This document shows, piece after piece, positions 26,262 through 29,191 of a DNA stretch of 29,191 bases. Position numbers and translations under genes: made by a program. The notes under the pieces are model-generated. The model ran no database searches. It was not told the origin of the DNA and saw nothing but the letters and a program-made list of their open reading frames with translations. This DNA is from an uncultured Collinsella sp. (GTDB lineage: Bacteria; Actinomycetota; Coriobacteriia; Coriobacteriales; Coriobacteriaceae): contig UQKL01000023.1 of assembly GCA_900541695.1 (NCBI GenBank), positions 1-29,191 on the forward strand, written 5' to 3'. The number at the start of each line of letters is the position of its first letter. The first letter of the stretch is position 1.

Positions 26262-27155
26262 CTAGAGCAAGGTGACGCTAAAGCTGCGTTTATCGGTAGC
26301 GCCGGGAGCCAAGTTGATGGTGTTGACCTTGTGCTCAAAGACATCGTCCTCGGTGTCCATGGTGGTGTGACCGGTCCAGGGCTCGAGCGCCACAAACGGA
26401 GCGTCGTTGGCGGCAGACCACACGCCGATGTACTTAAAGCCCTCAAAGTCGATCTTGACGCCGTGGCCCGACTTGCGGCCGCGCAGCGTGAGCGTGGAGC
26501 CCGGGGTATCGGTGAACATGATGGCGTCGTTATCGAAGCTGCGGTGCGTGATGGGCAGCACGTCCGAGTTATCGGGGGCCTTGTAGCTACCCTCGAACGT
26601 CATAAGGCCATCGGGCGTGATGACGGGGGCCTCGTTAGTCCAAGCCTCGGTAAACGCCAGCTCGTAATCCTCGAACGCCTCGTCCTCGGCGCCGGGGGCG
26701 GGCACGTTAAACGCAGGGTGGCCACCCACCGAGAACGGCAGGTCTACGTCGCCGGTGTTAGTGACGGCAAAGGTCTGCGTGAGCGTGGCATCGCCGGTCA
26801 GGGCATAGGTCATGTTGAGCTTAAAGTGGAAGGGAAAGGCCTTGAGCGACTCGGGCGTATCGGTGATCTCGTAGGTTACCGAGGAGCCGTCCTCCGATAC
26901 CTCGACCAATTTGTGCTCGACAATGCGTGCGATGCCGTGGCGCGCCATCTCGCAGGTGCCGGCGGCAGACGTCGCCGTGTTGTTGCGCAGCGATCCCACG
27001 ATAGGGAACAGGATGGGCGCGTGCTTGCCCCAAAAGGCCGGGTCGCCCTGCCACAGATACTCATTGCCGTTGAGGGCAAGGCTCGTGAGCTGGGCGCCCA
27101 TGGAATCGATGGCCGCGGTGAGGCCGCCGCGCTTGATGGTAGTGACGGTGGACAT
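26262..27155 (-). CDS. Aldose 1-epimerase family protein
   Basis: Galactose mutarotase-like fold, YihR/LacX/YeaD-type subgroup, which interconverts anomers of a hexose or hexose phosphate. From the ATG at 27155 (GGAGGA 7 nt upstream) it has 297 residues. Landmarks are NEYLWQGDPAFWGKHAPILFP and HGIAR in the substrate pocket, the His of FSVGGHPAFNVP and the likely catalytic Glu in VALEPWTGHTT. The usual sugar operon partners are not in view. It is downstream of an unrelated membrane-anchored protein (79-nt gap) and is followed by copy C of the structured repeat. Confidence 0.88.
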   Translation of the reverse strand: MSTVTTIKRGGLTAAIDSMGAQLTSLALNGNEYLWQGDPAFWGKHAPILFPIVGSLRNNTATSAAGTCEMARHGIARIVEHKLVEVSEDGSSVTYEITDTPESLKAFPFHFKLNMTYALTGDATLTQTFAVTNTGDVDLPFSVGGHPAFNVPAPGAEDEAFEDYELAFTEAWTNEAPVITPDGLMTFEGSYKAPDNSDVLPITHRSFDNDAIMFTDTPGSTLTLRGRKSGHGVKIDFEGFKYIGVWSAANDAPFVALEPWTGHTTMDTEDDVFEHKVNTINLAPGATDKRSFSVTLL

Positions 27156-27234
27156 GCTACTTCCTCCAAAAGTAAACAACAGTGTCGAGGGTTATTGTCC
27201 CACTCTTGGCAGCAGGGCTGAGCGGCAGGCGCAG

Positions 27235-28101
27235 TTATTGAGCAATAGCATAAAGGTCAAACCCACCCTGCGGCGCGCTATCGACCGTATCGGGTGCTTG
27301 CGAATTAAAACTCACCGGGACCATGCGCTTTGAGGCGCGGTAACGCGTGCCGTCGGTGGCGACGGGCGGCTCATCGACCGTGAGCTCGTAGTCGCCGGGC
27401 TTGAGCTCGATACCGTCACCTTCGGAATTGACGTATTGGTACTCGTCGATTGCTTGTCCCCTGAGCGTGCGGCCCACGATATGGACGAGCATTTGGCTGT
27501 CGCCGCGCGCGGTATCCCACGTCGCGCCGTCCTTAACCTCGACCGACACATGCACCGAGCGCGTGCGGCTGAGCGATTGCTCGACGGACATCTCGACCTT
27601 GGCGGCGTCTTGGCGCTGCCGCTCGACATGACCCCAGATGCTGCCGATTGCCGAGCAGGCGATAACGCCGGCCATGAAGGCGATGAGGATGGGGCCGAGC
27701 GGAGAACGGCGGCCCGCGTCTTCCTCACGAGCCAGGTCGGGGCGATGCGTGGGCGCAGGCGCCTGGGCGCCTTGCGCGGGCACGTCGAGAATGCTGAAAG
27801 ATGCCGTACTGCCGGGGTCGATGGTGTGGCGCGGTTGCGGGGTCTTTGCCGGCGAAATGGACATGTCGGCTGGCTCACCCAGCGTGGCCGTGGCATCGGC
27901 CTTTGCCTCGTCGGCCTCGGCCTGGGCCCAAGCCTGTTCAAAGGTCAGGGGCTCGACGGGGTCGGAGGCGGCGTCCATCTCGACGGCATCGTTACCGGTC
28001 TCGTCTTCGTCGCTCGACACGTCACGCGGCGCGGGCTCGTCCCACTCCTCGTCCGGAGCCTCGCCCTCGCTATACCACCATTCAAAGTTATCGATATCCA
28101 T
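27235..28101 (-). CDS. Unknown single-pass membrane protein with acidic cytoplasmic tail
   Basis: I do not recognise this 288-residue protein. Residues 1-130 are strongly acidic and of low complexity (Asp, Glu, Ala, Pro), starting with an aromatic patch FEWWY. RR at 131-132 precedes one transmembrane helix (about 135-156), which by the positive-inside rule puts the acidic part in the cytoplasm. The outer part (157-288) holds a short helix and then a predicted beta-rich domain with GIELKPGDYELTV, a pattern like small carboxypeptidase-regulatory or Ig-like folds. There is no signal peptide and no catalytic motif. The ATG at 28101 has AAGGGG about 8 nt upstream inside a GGGGCGCCCC palindrome. 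Confidence 0.75.
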   Translation of the reverse strand: MDIDNFEWWYSEGEAPDEEWDEPAPRDVSSDEDETGNDAVEMDAASDPVEPLTFEQAWAQAEADEAKADATATLGEPADMSISPAKTPQPRHTIDPGSTASFSILDVPAQGAQAPAPTHRPDLAREEDAGRRSPLGPILIAFMAGVIACSAIGSIWGHVERQRQDAAKVEMSVEQSLSRTRSVHVSVEVKDGATWDTARGDSQMLVHIVGRTLRGQAIDEYQYVNSEGDGIELKPGDYELTVDEPPVATDGTRYRASKRMVPVSFNSQAPDTVDSAPQGGFDLYAIAQ

Positions 28102-28181
28102 ACGGGGCGCCCCTTAGGCCTCGCAAATAAACACTTGCTAGCCTTATACCCCCAGACAGCGCTGGAGCTCGCATGGAATGT

Positions 28182-28204
28182 GACAAAGGGACTGCTCCTT
28201 TGTC
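28182..28204 (-). repeat. Small hairpin repeat, copy E2
   Basis: GACAAAGG (28182-28189) and CCTTTGTC (28197-28204) form an 8-bp stem with a 7-base loop. Minus-strand sequence ACAAAG-GAG-CAGTCCCTTTGT matches E1 except for three bases after the first arm. Confidence 0.65.
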
Positions 28205-28213
28205 GCATCGAAG

Positions 28214-28276
28214 TTGCGGTGGAATAGTTCCTGTTTGCACGCCCACTCGAGCTATTTAGGGACTATTTCACCGCAA
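28214..28276 (-). repeat. Long-armed hairpin directly after the MerR-type gene
   Basis: Two 18-bp arms, TTGCGGTGGAATAGTTCC (28214-28231) and GGGACTATTTCACCGCAA (28259-28276), pair fully if two G-U pairs are allowed, with a 27-nt loop. It starts 1 nt past the stop codon of the MerR-type gene. No T-run follows, so it is not a standard intrinsic terminator. Confidence 0.7.
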
Positions 28277-28277
28277 G

Positions 28278-29144
28278 TTATTTGAGGGCGACGGGGATTT
28301 GGATACAGCAGAAGTCCTCTTGGTGAGACTCGTCGTAGCTCGTGGTGTCCAGGTAGCAAAAATCGAAAGCATTGCCGATGGGCTGGAGCGCGTGCCTGTC
28401 CATGCAGGCCACGATGGCGCGGATACCCTCGGGCTCGTACGGCATGCCCCAGCGACTCATGCACAGGTACGCGCCCTCGGGCAGCACCTCGACGCCAATC
28501 TCCGCCAGCTCGGCAGGATCGCTCGGCAGTATTTCCTCGGCACCACGCGGCAACACGGCAAAGGAACCGGCACCGGCGATGGGGTCGTCGGAATGCAGCG
28601 CCTCGCGACGCAGCATGGCGCCCCAACCGCGCATGGGGCGTGTGCCCGTGAGCGCACGCATGCGCAGAATCGCCCGCATGAGCGTGGGGTGCAGCATCGA
28701 GCGGCCACGCTCGATATCGCTCGGGAACTCCTCAAAGACCACGTAGCGGCGCTCGAATTGCTTGAGCTCCGGTTTGCCCTCGCGCTCGCGCCAATAGACC
28801 GCCTCGTCGTAAAAACTCAGCCGCTCCTGCACGCTCGCGCGCTCGGCTTTGAGCCCGGCAATCTGCTCGTCGAGCGCCTGCACCCGCGAGCGCAGGTGAT
28901 CGGTCATCTCTCCAATGTCGAACGTCGAGGTCAGGCGATCGATCTCATCGAGTTCCAGTCCCAAGTCGCGCAGCATGCAGATCAGACGCATGAGCGGGAT
29001 CTGCGTGGGCGAATAGAAACGGTAGCCTTTTTCGTTAACCACGGCGGGTTTAAACAGACCGATCTTGTCGTAGTAGATGAGCGTTTGGCGCGAAACGTTA
29101 AACAAGCTCGCCATCTCGCTAATCGCATACATACCCGTCTGCAT
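28278..29144 (-). CDS. MerR-family regulator with GyrI-like effector domain (BmrR type)
   Basis: Transcription activator/repressor of the MerR family. From the ATG at 29144 (GGGAGG 5 nt upstream) it has 288 residues. Residues 1-70 form the winged helix (YAISEMASLFNVSRQTLIYYDKIG, split here: ISEMASLFNVS is the recognition helix region; YRFYSPTQI follows). Residues about 75-120 are a coiled-coil dimer helix with repeated Leu and Ala. The remaining about 150 residues resemble the GyrI/BmrR C-terminal domain that binds small organic ligands. No Cys cluster for metal is present near the coiled coil, so a drug-like or other organic signal is more likely. Its target genes are probably upstream of the window edge or autoregulatory. 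Confidence 0.85.
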   Translation of the reverse strand: MQTGMYAISEMASLFNVSRQTLIYYDKIGLFKPAVVNEKGYRFYSPTQIPLMRLICMLRDLGLELDEIDRLTSTFDIGEMTDHLRSRVQALDEQIAGLKAERASVQERLSFYDEAVYWREREGKPELKQFERRYVVFEEFPSDIERGRSMLHPTLMRAILRMRALTGTRPMRGWGAMLRREALHSDDPIAGAGSFAVLPRGAEEILPSDPAELAEIGVEVLPEGAYLCMSRWGMPYEPEGIRAIVACMDRHALQPIGNAFDFCYLDTTSYDESHQEDFCCIQIPVALK

Positions 29145-29191
29145 AGGTCCTCCCGACACACCCTTTGACACGAAAAGCCCGCCGCCCACAG
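29145..29191. other. Leader of the MerR-type gene at the window edge
   Basis: The last 47 bases hold the ribosome site GGGAGGA of the MerR-type gene (29149-29155 region). The promoter must lie farther upstream or just here; the window is too short to tell. Confidence 0.3.

Overview
The window is a GC-rich bacterial chromosome segment. Gene content and order (upp, an ATP synthase operon, then murA and an LytR-CpsA-Psr gene; prfA followed by prmC and a Sua5-type gene) fit an actinobacterial relative in the class Coriobacteriia, most likely Collinsella. The genus is inferred from gene style and the intergenic repeats, not from a marker gene. All convincing protein genes are on the minus strand except pepT. 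No rRNA, tRNA, CRISPR array, transposase, integrase or phage gene was seen.

Layout from left to right: a phosphohexomutase (163-1563); a homocysteine S-methyltransferase co-transcribed with a DtxR-family metalloregulator (1739-3071); pepT, diverging from that regulator across a perfect 20-bp palindrome (3119-3138); then, convergent to pepT, murA and an LCP cell-wall ligase (4686-7208). These two lie directly downstream of the F1Fo ATP synthase operon (atpI-like, B, E, F, H, A, G, D, C; 7297-14180). Next come upp, glpK and a Sua5/TsaC gene (14462-17530), a HicAB toxin-antitoxin pair (17665-18308), prmC and prfA (18377-21328), an operon for a polar amino acid ABC transporter plus an M20 peptidase (21618-25998), an aldose epimerase and an unknown membrane-anchored protein (26262-28101), and a MerR/BmrR-like regulator (28278-29144).

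The modules cover energy (proton-type ATP synthase), envelope (MurA makes the first committed peptidoglycan precursor; LCP proteins attach glycopolymers to the wall), translation termination and its modification (RF1 and its methyltransferase PrmC; Sua5 for tRNA t6A), uracil salvage, glycerol use, and amino acid/peptide uptake and hydrolysis.

The most unusual material is: (i) a family of long structured intergenic repeats (three copies, about 4.52-4.68, 20.06-20.26 and 26.14-26.23 kb) with clear compensatory changes in the stems, two abutting stop codons, accompanied by two or three further small repeat families, also mostly at gene 3' ends; (ii) a PrmC with an acidic, Ala/Glu-rich insertion of roughly 115 residues; (iii) MurA with Asp117 in place of the fosfomycin-target Cys; (iv) an ATP synthase b subunit with what looks like a cleavable signal peptide; (v) a palindromic operator shared by back-to-back promoters of the DtxR-family gene and pepT; and (vi) a HicAB module with its own AT-rich promoter sitting between prmC and the Sua5 gene.
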